Shown: positions 49,287 through 57,835, numbered from the stretch's first letter. The stretch: DNA of 64,000 nt from Acidobacteriota bacterium (GCA_027314025.1 DAHVCP010000004.1:36677-100676); one strand, 5' to 3'. The notes: generated by a model not told the origin, from the letters alone. Translations and numbers: made by a program.

Positions 49287-49627
49287 GGCCTGTGAACCTC
49301 CTGGGACCGTGTTGCATGGTCCGAGGCCAGTTCACACCCATTTCGTGAACGTTGGCTCAAAACCGATCAAAATGGCCGCCGAATCGGCCCAGATGATACG
49401 GTTTTCAGCGTTCCAGCGGCCGGGCGAACCATTCCGCGAGGGGCTTTACAAAGGCGGCCATAAAGAGCCGATGCCGGTTGCGCCACAAGCGCTGGTTCGC
49501 TGCGGTAACAGGAGCCTGGCGCTTGGGAACAGTGTCCGCAACGAGCAACGCCACGTGTCTATCCCAGGGCTTTCCTGTTGCGGCCAGGACGTAGGCCGTT
49601 GAGAGCCCGCGGCTCGGCGCATCGCCC
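49287..49627. other. Gap or possible short ORF
   Basis: About 340 bp without a clear gene. On the minus strand a frame ending at 49405 (segments RHVALLVADTVPKRQ and RLFMAAFVKPLAEWFA) has plausible composition but no good start codon. It could be a small gene initiated at TTG, or debris. It remains unassigned. Confidence 0.3.
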
Positions 49628-50167
49628 CTAAATGCCGCGCAGCTTGGTTCGGGCCCAACCAAGGCGCTCCTCCGCCAGAACACCCGCCTGCATGGCCATG
49701 GCCAGCGGTGATGCAAGGACGGCACGCATGCGGTCCACCTGAGCGCGGACCGGTCCGGAGCGGGGTGCCTTGACCGCGGCCCACAATGCCGCCATCGCGA
49801 TGATATTGCTCCACGCTGCGAATGCCGACGGCTTCTCCTTTTCGTCCCAAAACGCGACGCTGGGACCAATGACTGCCCCCAATACCTGGCGCTCACAGCC
49901 CGCCGCGGCAAGAAACTCAAACGCGGAGCGTCCATTTGGCCCAAGGCGCCCTACGATCTCGCTGCACACCCGCCCAAGACCGCCAGCAAGAAACGACGAG
50001 GATTCCTTGTCAGCCGACGCTACGCTGCCCAACATCACTTCCGCGAACTCGGCAAAATAGAGCGTTTCGGGAGTGGAAATAAACCGGATGTAACCCGGCC
50101 AAAATGCCGCCGGGGTCGGTGGGCGCTGGGCAGTCGCGGCGATTGCCGTCGCCTGCCATTGTCTCAC
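49628..50167 (-). CDS. Hypothetical protein of the element
   Basis: A 179-residue protein of normal composition: YFAEFAEVMLGSVASADKES, FEFLAAAGCERQVLGAVIGP, and WSNIIAMAALWAAVKAPRSG, probably mostly helical with one hydrophobic segment near the middle. Start GTG 50167 overlaps an upstream frame as GTGA. The sequence just upstream (ATTAACACTCAATAAATACG on the coding strand) is the most AT-rich of the window and a likely promoter. Family unknown. Confidence 0.55.
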   Translation of the reverse strand: MRQWQATAIAATAQRPPTPAAFWPGYIRFISTPETLYFAEFAEVMLGSVASADKESSSFLAGGLGRVCSEIVGRLGPNGRSAFEFLAAAGCERQVLGAVIGPSVAFWDEKEKPSAFAAWSNIIAMAALWAAVKAPRSGPVRAQVDRMRAVLASPLAMAMQAGVLAEERLGWARTKLRGI

Positions 50168-50538
50168 TCGTATTTATTGAGTGTTAATTGGAATTTTGCG
50201 CGTCCACTGGATGCGCATTGAAAAATCGGGGCGGCCACGCGCCGGCCAATGCGGCGGCAATTTCGGTGCGCCCTGCGCATTTTGGGCACACACTGGCCGG
50301 CGAACCCGGCCGCGGCGGAATTAAATTCCTTTCCGGCCGGTCCGTTGTTTGTCTGGAACGCAGCGAAAATTGCAACGCTAAATTTCCTGCTTAAACCAGC
50401 CGGGAAAAAGCATTTTTCGCGGCCCTGAATTTCCCCGCCCGTGCATTTTTCGACCGCCGAAAATCCCCTGCGGCAGGAAAATCCCGTGCGCGGATCAGGA
50501 ACGCCAATTTTCCGGCCAGAAAAATGGAGCGAACCCAA
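50164..50538 (-). CDS. Doubtful ORF upstream of the 179-residue protein
   Basis: A 124-residue frame with many Arg, Cys and Phe residues. The only support is its GTGA overlap with the next gene; there is no recognisable motif, and it spans the AT-rich stretch that more likely contains promoter or replication signals. Confidence 0.2.
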   Translation of the reverse strand: MGSLHFSGRKIGVPDPRTGFSCRRGFSAVEKCTGGEIQGREKCFFPAGLSRKFSVAIFAAFQTNNGPAGKEFNSAAAGFAGQCVPKMRRAHRNCRRIGRRVAAPIFQCASSGRAKFQLTLNKYE

Positions 50539-50700
50539 GAATCAACGGCGAAATTCGGCTCCAAAAAGCGGCATGCGCACTATTTGGGTTTTCCCAAAAT
50601 GCCAGCTTGCTATATCCGCGATGGGAGCATGTGCCCGCCACGATTGTCAGTGGCAATTTGCGCAGGACAAAATCGGCAATGCACACGATGACCCCAATTT
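50168..50700. other. AT-rich, structure-rich stretch, candidate origin of the element
   Basis: This stretch is clearly richer in A and T than its surroundings, with clusters of GAAAAT, AATTTT and AAATTT. It contains the 13-bp palindrome GGAATTAAATTCC at 50318-50330. A hairpin lies at 50571-50604, where GGCAT and TTTGGG pair with CCCAAA and ATGCC. No gene is supported from here to 51061. Such features are common at replication origins of plasmid-like elements, but no nick site can be assigned. Confidence 0.4.
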
Positions 50701-51061
50701 CCCGGATTGGAACGTGGCTAGGAATGCCAGTTCAGCAGGGAGTTGCTGCGCCGCCAGCACCCGGCGGGGGGCGATGAACAGTTATCCGGCCGCAACAAGT
50801 AACAAAGGGGCCGCTGCGGACATCGCGGCTCCGCGGCGGCCCGCAGCTAGAGGCCATAGTGAGGAAGGGGCCGCAAGCACCGGCCCCTTTCCCTGTACCC
50901 CCATCCCTGCTTCCTGGCAGGCTTGGGGTCACTGCCAAATTCCCTCGCGCGGAAACGGGGCGCGGGTCAGTACAGCGGGGTGCCGTTGGGAAGTAAGGCA
51001 CCCGGAAGGACGGACTCTCCCGAGCTCGGGTGGCCGGCACATCCCAAATCCCAACGGGAAC

Positions 51062-52804
51062 TCAGCCGCCTCCGGGCCCGGAACCGCAGGCGCCCATCGG
51101 CGCGTGCCCCGCCGCGGCGGGGTTCGCCAGGAATCTTCCAGCCGGAGCATCCAGTTCCGCCGAGCGGCCGCTCGCGACCTCGGAGACGTGCACCACGATC
51201 GAGCCGCCCGCCGGCAGCCGCGGCCGCAACGTCAACCGCACGTAGCCGTTCTTGCCCGGAATGACATACGGCGCCCACAAGTCGGAACCGATGATTGAGC
51301 CAGAAGCGGCGGAGATCCGCGACCATACGCTCAGCAAATCCGTGCGGCGCCCGCCGCCGCCGTACCAATGCAACGCACGGTTCGGAATCCGCACGCAAAC
51401 CGGGGCAGCCCCCCGTTTTCCCGGTTCCCCCGCCCAAAAGGTCGCCGCCAGCAACTTGGGACGTAGCGCGTAGTATCCCGCCCGGGTCCGTATGCGCACG
51501 CCTCTCCGCGCCAGCACCTTGATCTTATGAAACCGCCCATCCCGCCGCTGGTCGGCAGGCACGTAGGAGACGTAATACACGCCTTCGTCGCTCCCGGCGG
51601 CCGCGGCGAGTTCGCCGGCGACGTCGTTGCTGCGAAAGATCGCCTCCCCGCCCGTCGGCGCAACCGCCGCCGCCATCCCATCGTGATCGCCTTCATTCAC
51701 CTCGGTCCAGAACTCCGTCGCCACCCGCGGCCCCATCGGGCCCCATAGCTTCACCCTCACGCGTCCCGGAAGCGAGTTGATGTTGGTGATCAGACCGCGC
51801 GGGTCCACACCGTCCAATGTCACGTCCGCATGCAGCGCGGCGTCGGCGAGTTCCCAGAGATGCGGCTGCTCGGGCGCCAGCTCAAGCAGGAGATCGTTCG
51901 CCGGCCCCAGATCGCTCTCATACGCCAGCGTCGCCACGCGCCCAGGGCTGAACATGAACCCCGGGCCCAGGTAGACCAGCGTCTTCGGACCCGGCAGGCT
52001 GCCTAGATACCGCACCACCGCGATCAGCGATGACAGCACATCGTTGGTGTGCCAGAGCACCTCATTCGTGTATTGGTGCACCAAATCCCTTCCACACTGA
52101 TTGTGAGAGCGCGCGAAGATCAATGCCCCCGTGACACCGCTCGTTGCGCCGCCGGCGCGTGCGCAATCCTGCAGCCCATTGATGAGTTCCCGCAGAACCT
52201 CGCCCTCCTGCCACGGCGACCAGCGGAGTGTGACGCGCATGAGGCGATTGAGGAAGGCGCCGCGGTCGGCGGTGAACGGAATCAGCATCAGTCCCTGCTC
52301 GCCCACCGCGAACAACGCCAGCGGCCGTCCCCGCGCACGCCCGGAGCGAACAAATTTAGCGATCGCCAGGCGGGACTGCCGAATGGCGTAATGCGAGGCG
52401 GTCAAGTCAATGACAAATCCCAGATAGCGCGGCGGGCCCGGCGCCAAGGCTGGTGGGTTCCCTTGCGCAGGGGGCGGCGCCAGCTTCGGCCGTCCGCCAG
52501 CGCTCCTTGCCTGCTGCGCCGGGGCCTGTTTCCACGCCGGCCGGAACGAGACGACGCGGCCCGGGTGACCGTCGTCCAACACCTCGATTTGGCTGCGCCG
52601 CAGGTCGGTGACCGGCTTCCCAGATTCGTCCGTCGCGCGCAGCACCAACTCCACAACAGTGCTGGCAGCCTTAAACGTGGGTGGCGCACCCTGTGCGACC
52701 AAGTGCGGACCCCCAACCGCGAGCACCAGCACTGCGCTGCCCAGGACGATCACCCAAAACCAGGCGTAACTCCGTCTGGCACCTATAGCGTAGGGGGTCC
52801 GCAA
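51062..52804 (-). CDS. Secreted acidobacterial VWFA-related domain protein
   Basis: A roughly 580-residue exported protein. A hydrophobic N-terminal segment (FWVIVLGSAVLVLAVGGPHL) is followed by TVVELVLRATDESGKPVTDL and IEVLDDGHPGRVVSF, the entry strand of acidobacterial VWFA-related proteins. The VWFA-like fold follows (LGFVIDLTASHYAIRQSR; the usual metal-binding DxSxS is reduced to DLTAS). The C-terminal half includes KTLVYLGPGFMF and VYYVSYVPADQRRDGRFHKI. The start is uncertain: TTG 52804 overlaps the peptide gene, while GTG 52753 would shorten the signal. Last gene of a three-gene set. Function unknown; adhesion or protein binding is possible. Confidence 0.75.
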   Translation of the reverse strand: MRTPYAIGARRSYAWFWVIVLGSAVLVLAVGGPHLVAQGAPPTFKAASTVVELVLRATDESGKPVTDLRRSQIEVLDDGHPGRVVSFRPAWKQAPAQQARSAGGRPKLAPPPAQGNPPALAPGPPRYLGFVIDLTASHYAIRQSRLAIAKFVRSGRARGRPLALFAVGEQGLMLIPFTADRGAFLNRLMRVTLRWSPWQEGEVLRELINGLQDCARAGGATSGVTGALIFARSHNQCGRDLVHQYTNEVLWHTNDVLSSLIAVVRYLGSLPGPKTLVYLGPGFMFSPGRVATLAYESDLGPANDLLLELAPEQPHLWELADAALHADVTLDGVDPRGLITNINSLPGRVRVKLWGPMGPRVATEFWTEVNEGDHDGMAAAVAPTGGEAIFRSNDVAGELAAAAGSDEGVYYVSYVPADQRRDGRFHKIKVLARRGVRIRTRAGYYALRPKLLAATFWAGEPGKRGAAPVCVRIPNRALHWYGGGGRRTDLLSVWSRISAASGSIIGSDLWAPYVIPGKNGYVRLTLRPRLPAGGSIVVHVSEVASGRSAELDAPAGRFLANPAAAGHAPMGACGSGPGGG

Positions 52805-53034
52805 TAGTAGTTCGGGTAATAGACTGTGTTTTCGCAATAGCACCTGCTCGGCGGTTGGTAGCAAGGCTGGCTGGTGTCCGGGTTGCATGGAACCAATTCG
52901 CACCTGGGCAGTTGGGGCGATGCGCCAAATGCGCTGGGAAGTACACCTAGCGCCGCTGCCAGCAGCACACCCACCACGACTAATCCAACTGTGTTTGCGC
53001 CACACCTACGAACGAGCTTGCGTACCATGGACAT
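52783..53034 (-). CDS. Secreted six-cysteine small peptide
   Basis: An 83-residue precursor. The signal peptide GLVVVGVLLAAALGVLPSAF (cleavage near FGA) leaves about 45 residues with six cysteines (PRCELVPCNP, SQPCYQ, SRCYCENT, NYYCGPP) plus many Pro and Tyr. ATG 53034 follows GGGG with good spacing. It overlaps the thioredoxin-like gene upstream and the VWFA gene downstream, so the three are translated together. Three disulfides are likely, perhaps formed or reduced by the neighbouring redox protein. It could be a structural or signalling peptide or a bacteriocin. No family recognised. Confidence 0.65.
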   Translation of the reverse strand: MSMVRKLVRRCGANTVGLVVVGVLLAAALGVLPSAFGASPQLPRCELVPCNPDTSQPCYQPPSRCYCENTVYYPNYYCGPPTL

Positions 53035-53623
53035 GATTACCCCCATTCGGTTCGGTCATCAACACGCGCACAACGCCTTGAACCTGGCTGGCACTCAGTT
53101 TCCCCAACCAGACGCCCACCACCCTGGCCTCAGGCGAAACCACCAAAGTGATTGGCACCATGAGAAACCGCGATGCGAGCATTTCACCCGCTCCGATGTG
53201 GGTGACGACGATTGCCCGGCTGAGCCCGGCAGCGCGCAGCCACCTCGGACTTATAGGGAAGCTCCCGACGTGCATCGCGACCACCACTGGACGCGGAGCC
53301 CACCGCGGTAGGGAGGAAACAACGGCTTCCCAGCTTGGGCGGGAAGCCCTGCACTCGGAGCACCCGGCATCCGTGACGATCACCAACGAGCGATGCCCAG
53401 CGCTAAAGTGGACGTCTTCGGGCGCGCCGCCAGGCGCCAAACCGTGCAACGCTGGAAGCTGCCAGCCGACAGGCGGAATTAAAATCCGGCGCTCCGCGGC
53501 TAACTCCGCCTGAAGTACTCCGTTGCGGCGAAGCAGCAGAACCTCTGCGGCAAGCAATGCCACCACTGCAGCCAGAACTAATGCCGCAGTTGGCCTGGCG
53601 ACGTAGAAACGGCTGTCGGCCAC
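53006..53623 (-). CDS. Membrane-anchored thioredoxin-like protein
   Basis: A 205-residue protein with an N-terminal membrane helix (TAALVLAAVVALLAAEVLLL) followed by a short coiled segment and a TlpA/thioredoxin-like domain. VIVTDAGCSECRASRPSWEA has the CxxC redox site (Cys-Ser-Glu-Cys), and FLMVPITLVVSPEARVVGVW contains the cis-proline region and following strand. GTG 53623 is the best start by fold but has no purine-rich site. It is first of the cargo set and nearest to attR. It probably handles disulfides in the periplasm, with the six-cysteine peptide an obvious candidate substrate. Confidence 0.7.
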   Translation of the reverse strand: MADSRFYVARPTAALVLAAVVALLAAEVLLLRRNGVLQAELAAERRILIPPVGWQLPALHGLAPGGAPEDVHFSAGHRSLVIVTDAGCSECRASRPSWEAVVSSLPRWAPRPVVVAMHVGSFPISPRWLRAAGLSRAIVVTHIGAGEMLASRFLMVPITLVVSPEARVVGVWLGKLSASQVQGVVRVLMTEPNGGNHVHGTQARS

Positions 53624-53694
53624 AGGAGGGAGTTTATCACAGTGGATACGCGATGTCAACGACAAACGACTGGGGGCGAACCCCGGTCCCTGAA

Positions 53695-53715
53695 TTCGAG
53701 TCCCAGCCGCCTCAC
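53695..53715 (+). repeat. attR, copy of the tRNA-Lys 3' end
   Basis: 21 bases TTCGAGTCCCAGCCGCCTCA plus C, identical to 45419-45439 and in the same orientation. No tRNA can be folded around it, so it is the partial target duplicate left by integration. It marks the far end of the element. Confidence 0.88.
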
Positions 53716-53827
53716 TTCCCGACCCGCGCGCCAGCCCTGGCGGCGACACCCCGACGCGATAACAATGCCGGCGGCCCGCCCTCCCGGCGCCCGGTGCGGC
53801 CTGGGTCGACCGCCCACCGCTACGGCC

Positions 53828-54322
53828 TCAGAACCGCCACCGCTCGCGGCGCATCAGCCCCAGGAAGCTAACGGAGGCGATGCCCGACTCGCGGCAGACG
53901 TCGGGAATATAATGCGTGCGCTTCGGATTGCGCTTTTCCCCAGCCGGCGTCTCTTGCGTGGCCACCACCCTGCCGCGCTGCCGCGCCAGCGCGATCACAT
54001 AGGCGTCGGCCTCTTCGTGCTCCGCCTTCGCGTCACGCAGGCCGGCGAACTGATTTTGCATGGCGACGGCTACGGCCAGCACCTCGCGCGTCGGGACGAT
54101 CAGCGTGGGGTGGGCGTCAACCCATTCCTTCAGGCCGGCCGGCCCGACGGCCTCGATCTCTTCCTTTACCAGCCCCGGCGCCGTGAGCCGGCGGGCGGCC
54201 ACGAGGTCTTCGAGCCGGCCGAGGATGCCCGGAAACACGTCCGTAGGGTAGTAGCGAGCGTACCAGTCCATCAGCGAGCTGGTATCAACGGCGTAGATCG
54301 CCGCGGGCGCTCCCGCGGTCAC
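53828..54322 (-). CDS. DUF4411-type PIN-like toxin
   Basis: A 164-residue PIN-like protein: IYAVDTSSLMDWYARYYP has the catalytic Asp and is typical of the DUF4411 family. The later acidic segment EHEEADAYVIALARQRG and the TQETPAGEKRNPKRTHYIPD block complete it. It starts at GTG 54322 and overlaps the stop of the XRE/ImmA gene by four bases. DUF4411 proteins pair with HTH-peptidase antitoxins. The pair lies just outside the integrated element. With its partner frameshifted, its control may be altered. Confidence 0.85.
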   Translation of the reverse strand: MTAGAPAAIYAVDTSSLMDWYARYYPTDVFPGILGRLEDLVAARRLTAPGLVKEEIEAVGPAGLKEWVDAHPTLIVPTREVLAVAVAMQNQFAGLRDAKAEHEEADAYVIALARQRGRVVATQETPAGEKRNPKRTHYIPDVCRESGIASVSFLGLMRRERWRF

Positions 54323-55520
54323 GGCCGGCGGCCCTCGGTGGAGGGAATTGCGCGCGCGGCGGCGAGATTCGACCGCAGCTCATCGAAGTGGTCGAATTTC
54401 AGCTCCAAGTACCTGGCGGCTTCAAGCGAGGTGATGCGATTTGCCGATAGGGCTTCCAGCACAAGCTGCGCGAACGGGCGACCGGCTCGTTTGACCGCCT
54501 TTTCCGCCGGGCTGGCGATCCCGCCCTTGCGTGGCGGCAGCGTCTTCACGTGCTCCTCCCAGGCCGCCCGCCAATGCCGGTACGCCTCCCATGTCATGAG
54601 CCCGGATTCACGCAGGCGTGTGGCCGCCGCCAGCGGTGTCACTCTAAACCGCCGTGCGACGCGCCGCACGCCGGCGATATCCCAAGACCGGGGTTGCCCC
54701 AGGTTCAGGACCGCCGCTTGCAGGCCGTCTTCCGGGATCAGCGCGCGGCTCGCGGCGATCTCCGCGAAACGCTCCACGGCCGCCCATTCCCTCGCCGGCC
54801 GGGTGTCTTCCGTTGCTGGGCCTTCTTGGTTACTGGCGGCGAGCATGAGATGAACGACCTCATGCACCAGCGTGTAGATTTTGGTTTCCGGGATTTCCTT
54901 GCCGTTAATGGCGGCCACCGGAAGCGGAGCCCGAAGCAACGCCAGGCCGCGAACCTCATCCAGGGCGACCCGGCTAAACACGAACACCAGAACGCCCAGG
55001 CGCTCCGCGGCGGTGCGCCAGCCAGCCCAGGCGCGCCAGGCATCCGGCCATGCCACCTGGGCGGCGATATCAATTCCCAGTGCATCGCGCAGCCGGCGCC
55101 CGACTTCGCCGGGCGGCTCGTCCAGATGCGCCCGGAGCCGAAACTCCGGCACTGGCTGGCCAAGTTCGCCGAGCAGGTTAATCGCGTTTTCCCGGCGCGT
55201 GAGCATTTGGCGGAGGGCGAGACGCAGCTCTGGCGACTCGTGGCCGGGCCGAACGCCCGGCAGGCGCCGGTATTCAGTGGCGAGCGGGGGGATTTGCGGC
55301 GGCCGATGGAGGAAAAAGATGCTGAGAGGCCGCCGGAGGACCTGCGCAAGCTTCTCCACCTGCGCCGGACTGTCGGCTGGCGTTCGCCGCGCTCCCAAGC
55401 CACGAGGCGCTCCTCCTTAACCCCCAGGCGTTTGGCCACCGCAGCGGACGGGTACCCGCTTTCCTGGCGTGCCCAGGAGATTAGGGCGGGGGTGACCGGC
55501 AGCGGCGGCGCGGCGGGCAT
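54319..55520 (-). pseudogene. XRE/ImmA-type antitoxin with a frameshift
   Basis: The gene should encode an XRE helix-turn-helix followed by an ImmA/IrrE metallopeptidase domain. ATG 55520 opens PALISWARQESGYPSAAVAK and VKEERLVAWERGERQPT, the HTH. The frame then shifts near 55375-55390, and the rest (AQVEKLAQVLRRPLSIFFLH onwards, with the zinc site TLVHEVVHLML) is read one frame over. The total length is one base short of a multiple of three, so a single-base deletion explains it. Either a pseudogene, a sequencing error, or (less likely) programmed frameshifting. The separated C-terminal part could start at TTG near 55398 without the HTH. Confidence 0.8.
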
Positions 55521-55676
55521 GGCTAGGCCATTGTATGACGGCTGGGCGACCCATCCCCGGCACGGTTTCCACCGTAACCCGTGCCGCTCGGGCCGGCGGT
55601 GGCGGCGCGGGGGCACCGCTCGGCCCCGGAGCGCCGCGCGGCGGCGGGGCCGGGCGTTTGGGTGTCTAATATCCCC

Positions 55677-56411
55677 ATGGCGGAGAACTATACCTACCGG
55701 GACATCGCCGGGATGTTTGACCATTCGCTGGTCAATCCGGTGCTGACCACCGAGGAGTTGGAAGCGGGGATCGGCGTGGCGCTGGCGTTCCAGACGGCGA
55801 CGGTCTGCATCCTGCCGCATTATCTGCCGCGCTGCGTGGAATTGCTGGCCGGCAGCCGGGTTGGACCGGGCACGACGGTGGGCTTTCCGCACGGCAGCCA
55901 GACGACCGGCGCCAAGATCGCGGAGGCGGGGGAAGCGATCCGCGCCGGCGCGGTCGAATTGGACATGGTGGCCAACATCAGCCGCGCGCGGAGCGGCGAT
56001 TGGGCTTACCTGGCGCGGGAAATTCGGGAACTGGCGCAGGCGGCGCACGCCGGCGGCGCCAAGCTGAAAGTCATTTTTGAAAACTGCTATCTCGACACCG
56101 GGACCAAGATCCGCCTCTGCGAGATCTGCTCCGAAGCGGGAGCGGACTGGGTGAAAACCTCGACCGGTTTCGGCGCCGGCGGCGCGACGATGGAAGATTT
56201 GGCGCTGATGCGGCGGCATTGCCCGCCGACGGTGGGGGTGAAGGCGGCGGGCGGCATCCGCACCCTCGACGCGCTGCTGGAGGCGCGGGCGCTGGGCGTC
56301 AGCCGCATTGGCGCGACGCGCACCGTGGCCATGCTCAGTGAATGCCGCCAGCGGCTCGGACTGGAGCCGATCCAGGCGGAGGCCGGTGCGGCGCCGGCGG
56401 GCGCGTACTGA
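55677..56411 (+). CDS. deoC: Deoxyribose-phosphate aldolase
   Basis: A 244-residue DeoC. The Schiff-base lysine lies in DWVKTSTGFGAGGAT, the second lysine in VGVKAAGGIR, and the acid in VELDMVANI. It splits deoxyribose 5-phosphate to acetaldehyde and glyceraldehyde 3-phosphate in deoxynucleoside breakdown. The start at ATG 55677 is set by the conserved fold. No other deo gene is adjacent. A dozen extra residues at the C-terminus are Ala/Gly-rich. Complete and confident. Confidence 0.94.
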   Translation: MAENYTYRDIAGMFDHSLVNPVLTTEELEAGIGVALAFQTATVCILPHYLPRCVELLAGSRVGPGTTVGFPHGSQTTGAKIAEAGEAIRAGAVELDMVANISRARSGDWAYLAREIRELAQAAHAGGAKLKVIFENCYLDTGTKIRLCEICSEAGADWVKTSTGFGAGGATMEDLALMRRHCPPTVGVKAAGGIRTLDALLEARALGVSRIGATRTVAMLSECRQRLGLEPIQAEAGAAPAGAY

Positions 56412-56775
56412 CCTCCCGCTCGCGGGGGCCGCGGCTTTTGCTCGGGGAGCAAAGCAGGCGGGGAAAGGCCGCGAAACTCCCCCGCGCCGCAGGCGCGCTG
56501 GCAATCGCTGCGGCCCGCCCCGGCAAGCGAAGCGGCGCGGCCCCCAAAGCCGGGGTCCCCAACGCGCAGCGGTGCGCGTTGGGGTGGAGTGACGCGCCAG
56601 CCGGGCTGGGGCGGGCTGGGATCCCCGGCCCAGCCGGCTCGCAAGCGGGACGCCCCGCCAGCGGCGGGGCTGGGGCCCGCGCCAAGCAATGGAGCCGAAA
56701 CCGCCCCCTTGCGGAGGCGGGCATTCGCGGCGGGTGCGTGGCCCGCCGCGCGCCCACTTCGGCGTACTCTGGAAG
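56412..56775. other. Gene-free region with repeats
   Basis: No gene over 364 bp. Holds a TTTTGCTCGGGGAGCAAAG hairpin at about 56437-56455, a GGCGGGGAAAGGCCGCGAAA stretch similar to sequence near 24313, and a family B repeat at 56645-56682. Confidence 0.5.
56645..56682. repeat. Palindromic GC-rich repeat, family B
   Basis: GCGGGACGCCCCGCC, a short loop, then GGCGGGGCTGGGGCCCGC, the reverse orientation of the copy at 44581-44620. Confidence 0.65.
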
Positions 56776-57168
56776 GTGCAAAAGAATCATTTGACCGTCG
56801 CGGCGGTGATGCGTGCCACGCCGGCCTGGTGCACGGTGGGGCAATCGGCGCAGACCGTCGCCGCGATCATGCGCGACTACGGGGTGCACCGCGTGTCGGT
56901 GATTGAGCCCGAAACCGGCCGGCTGCTGGGCACCGTGTCGGAGCGGGATCTCTGCCTCGGGGTGGTGGCCGATGGCCGGGATCCGCGCAACGTCCCAGCC
57001 CAGGACGTGATGCGGCGCGAGCCGCCCGCCTGCCATCCGGAATCCGAGCTGCCCACCGTGCGCGACTTGATGCTGCGGGAGCGGGCGCACCAGCTCCCCG
57101 TGGTGGATGCGGAGAACCGGCTGGTCGGAACCGTCTTTCTCGCCGACCTGCTGCCGCGCGCCGGCTAA
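56776..57168 (+). CDS. Two-CBS-domain protein
   Basis: A 130-residue protein made of two CBS units: AAIMRDYGVHRVSVIEPETG with GTVSERDLCLG, and VRDLMLRERAHQLPVVDAEN with LVGTVFLADLL. Such tandem pairs bind adenine nucleotides or SAM and act as energy sensors. No fused effector domain is present. GTG 56776 is preferred; TTG 56791 is possible. Single gene, unknown partner. Confidence 0.82.
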   Translation: MQKNHLTVAAVMRATPAWCTVGQSAQTVAAIMRDYGVHRVSVIEPETGRLLGTVSERDLCLGVVADGRDPRNVPAQDVMRREPPACHPESELPTVRDLMLRERAHQLPVVDAENRLVGTVFLADLLPRAG

Positions 57169-57373
57169 GCGATTTCAGGCCGCCGCGTGCGCGGAACGAG
57201 CACGAACCGGCAGGCCAAGACCGAACCAGCCGGCCTTTGCGAGCCGTACCCGCGGAGGGCGTCCCGCTTAGCCGCGGCTGAGCCGCGGACCGCGCGGCCC
57301 CAGCCCCTGTTGCCCGGCGCGGCGTGCTGCCACGCCATTGCTCGGCGCGGGCGCTACCCCCGCGAGTTGCGCC

Positions 57374-57829
57374 TCACGCGATCAGGCAAGCCGCGGCGCG
57401 GCGGCCGCTGATCCAGCTTTGGCTGAGTTCGCCGAGACCGGCGATGGGCAGCAGTTCGACGGCTTCGGCGCCGGCGGCAAGCAGGCGGCGGGCCAAGGCT
57501 GTTTCCGCCGGACCGAAGGCTTCGCCCGCGGCGAGCATCAGGATGCGGTCGAACTCGCCGGCGGCGATCTGCGCCGCGATCCAAGCGGGCAACTCAGCAA
57601 CGGCCTCCTCCGCCGGAAGCCACGCCACGGCGGGCGTTTGCTCGCGCTCCCAGGCGGCGTTCATCTGGTGCGCGTCCCCGGCGGCGCAAGATCCAGCGAG
57701 CAGAGTTTCCGCCGGCGCCAGCCACAGCACGTTGACGCCAGCGTCCCGCAGAGCGGCACTTTGGATCGAGAGTTCCGCATCCGCCGCACGCGCCACGGCG
57801 GCATCTGCACAAGCTAGCAGCGCGGGCAT
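57374..57829 (-). CDS. Hypothetical protein
   Basis: A 151-residue alanine-rich protein with Rossmann-like alternation of strands and helices: AGVNVLWLAPAETLLAG, FDRILMLAAGEAFGPAE, and LLPIAGLGELSQSWISG. Not recognised. It begins six bases after the zinc-ribbon protein stop and is probably co-transcribed with it. No Shine-Dalgarno sequence is seen. Confidence 0.5.
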   Translation of the reverse strand: MPALLACADAAVARAADAELSIQSAALRDAGVNVLWLAPAETLLAGSCAAGDAHQMNAAWEREQTPAVAWLPAEEAVAELPAWIAAQIAAGEFDRILMLAAGEAFGPAETALARRLLAAGAEAVELLPIAGLGELSQSWISGRRAAACLIA

Positions 57830-57835
57830 CGCGAA

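Larger units (their letters stand above)
45419..53715. mobile_element. Integrative element in tRNA-Lys with rolling-circle replication gene
   Basis: About 8.3 kb bounded by perfect 21-bp direct repeats of the tRNA-Lys 3' end. In order from the tRNA: tyrosine integrase, excisionase-like protein, two small ORFs, HUH-type replication protein, a second HTH protein, unknown genes, an AT-rich gene-poor stretch, then cargo (VWFA-domain protein, Cys-rich peptide, thioredoxin-like protein). All genes are on the minus strand. The int-xis-rep layout recalls actinobacterial integrative plasmids of the pSAM2 type; no conjugation, relaxase or phage structural gene is seen. It may excise and replicate as a circle; this is inferred. 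Confidence 0.85.

Noticed and set aside
50441..51298. 285-codon plus-strand frame at the VWFA gene end
   Set aside because: Crosses the AT-rich stretch and then runs antisense to the VWFA gene; no motifs.
45440..53694. Element considered as a prophage
   Set aside because: No capsid, terminase, tail or lysis gene can be recognised; an integrase alone is not sufficient.
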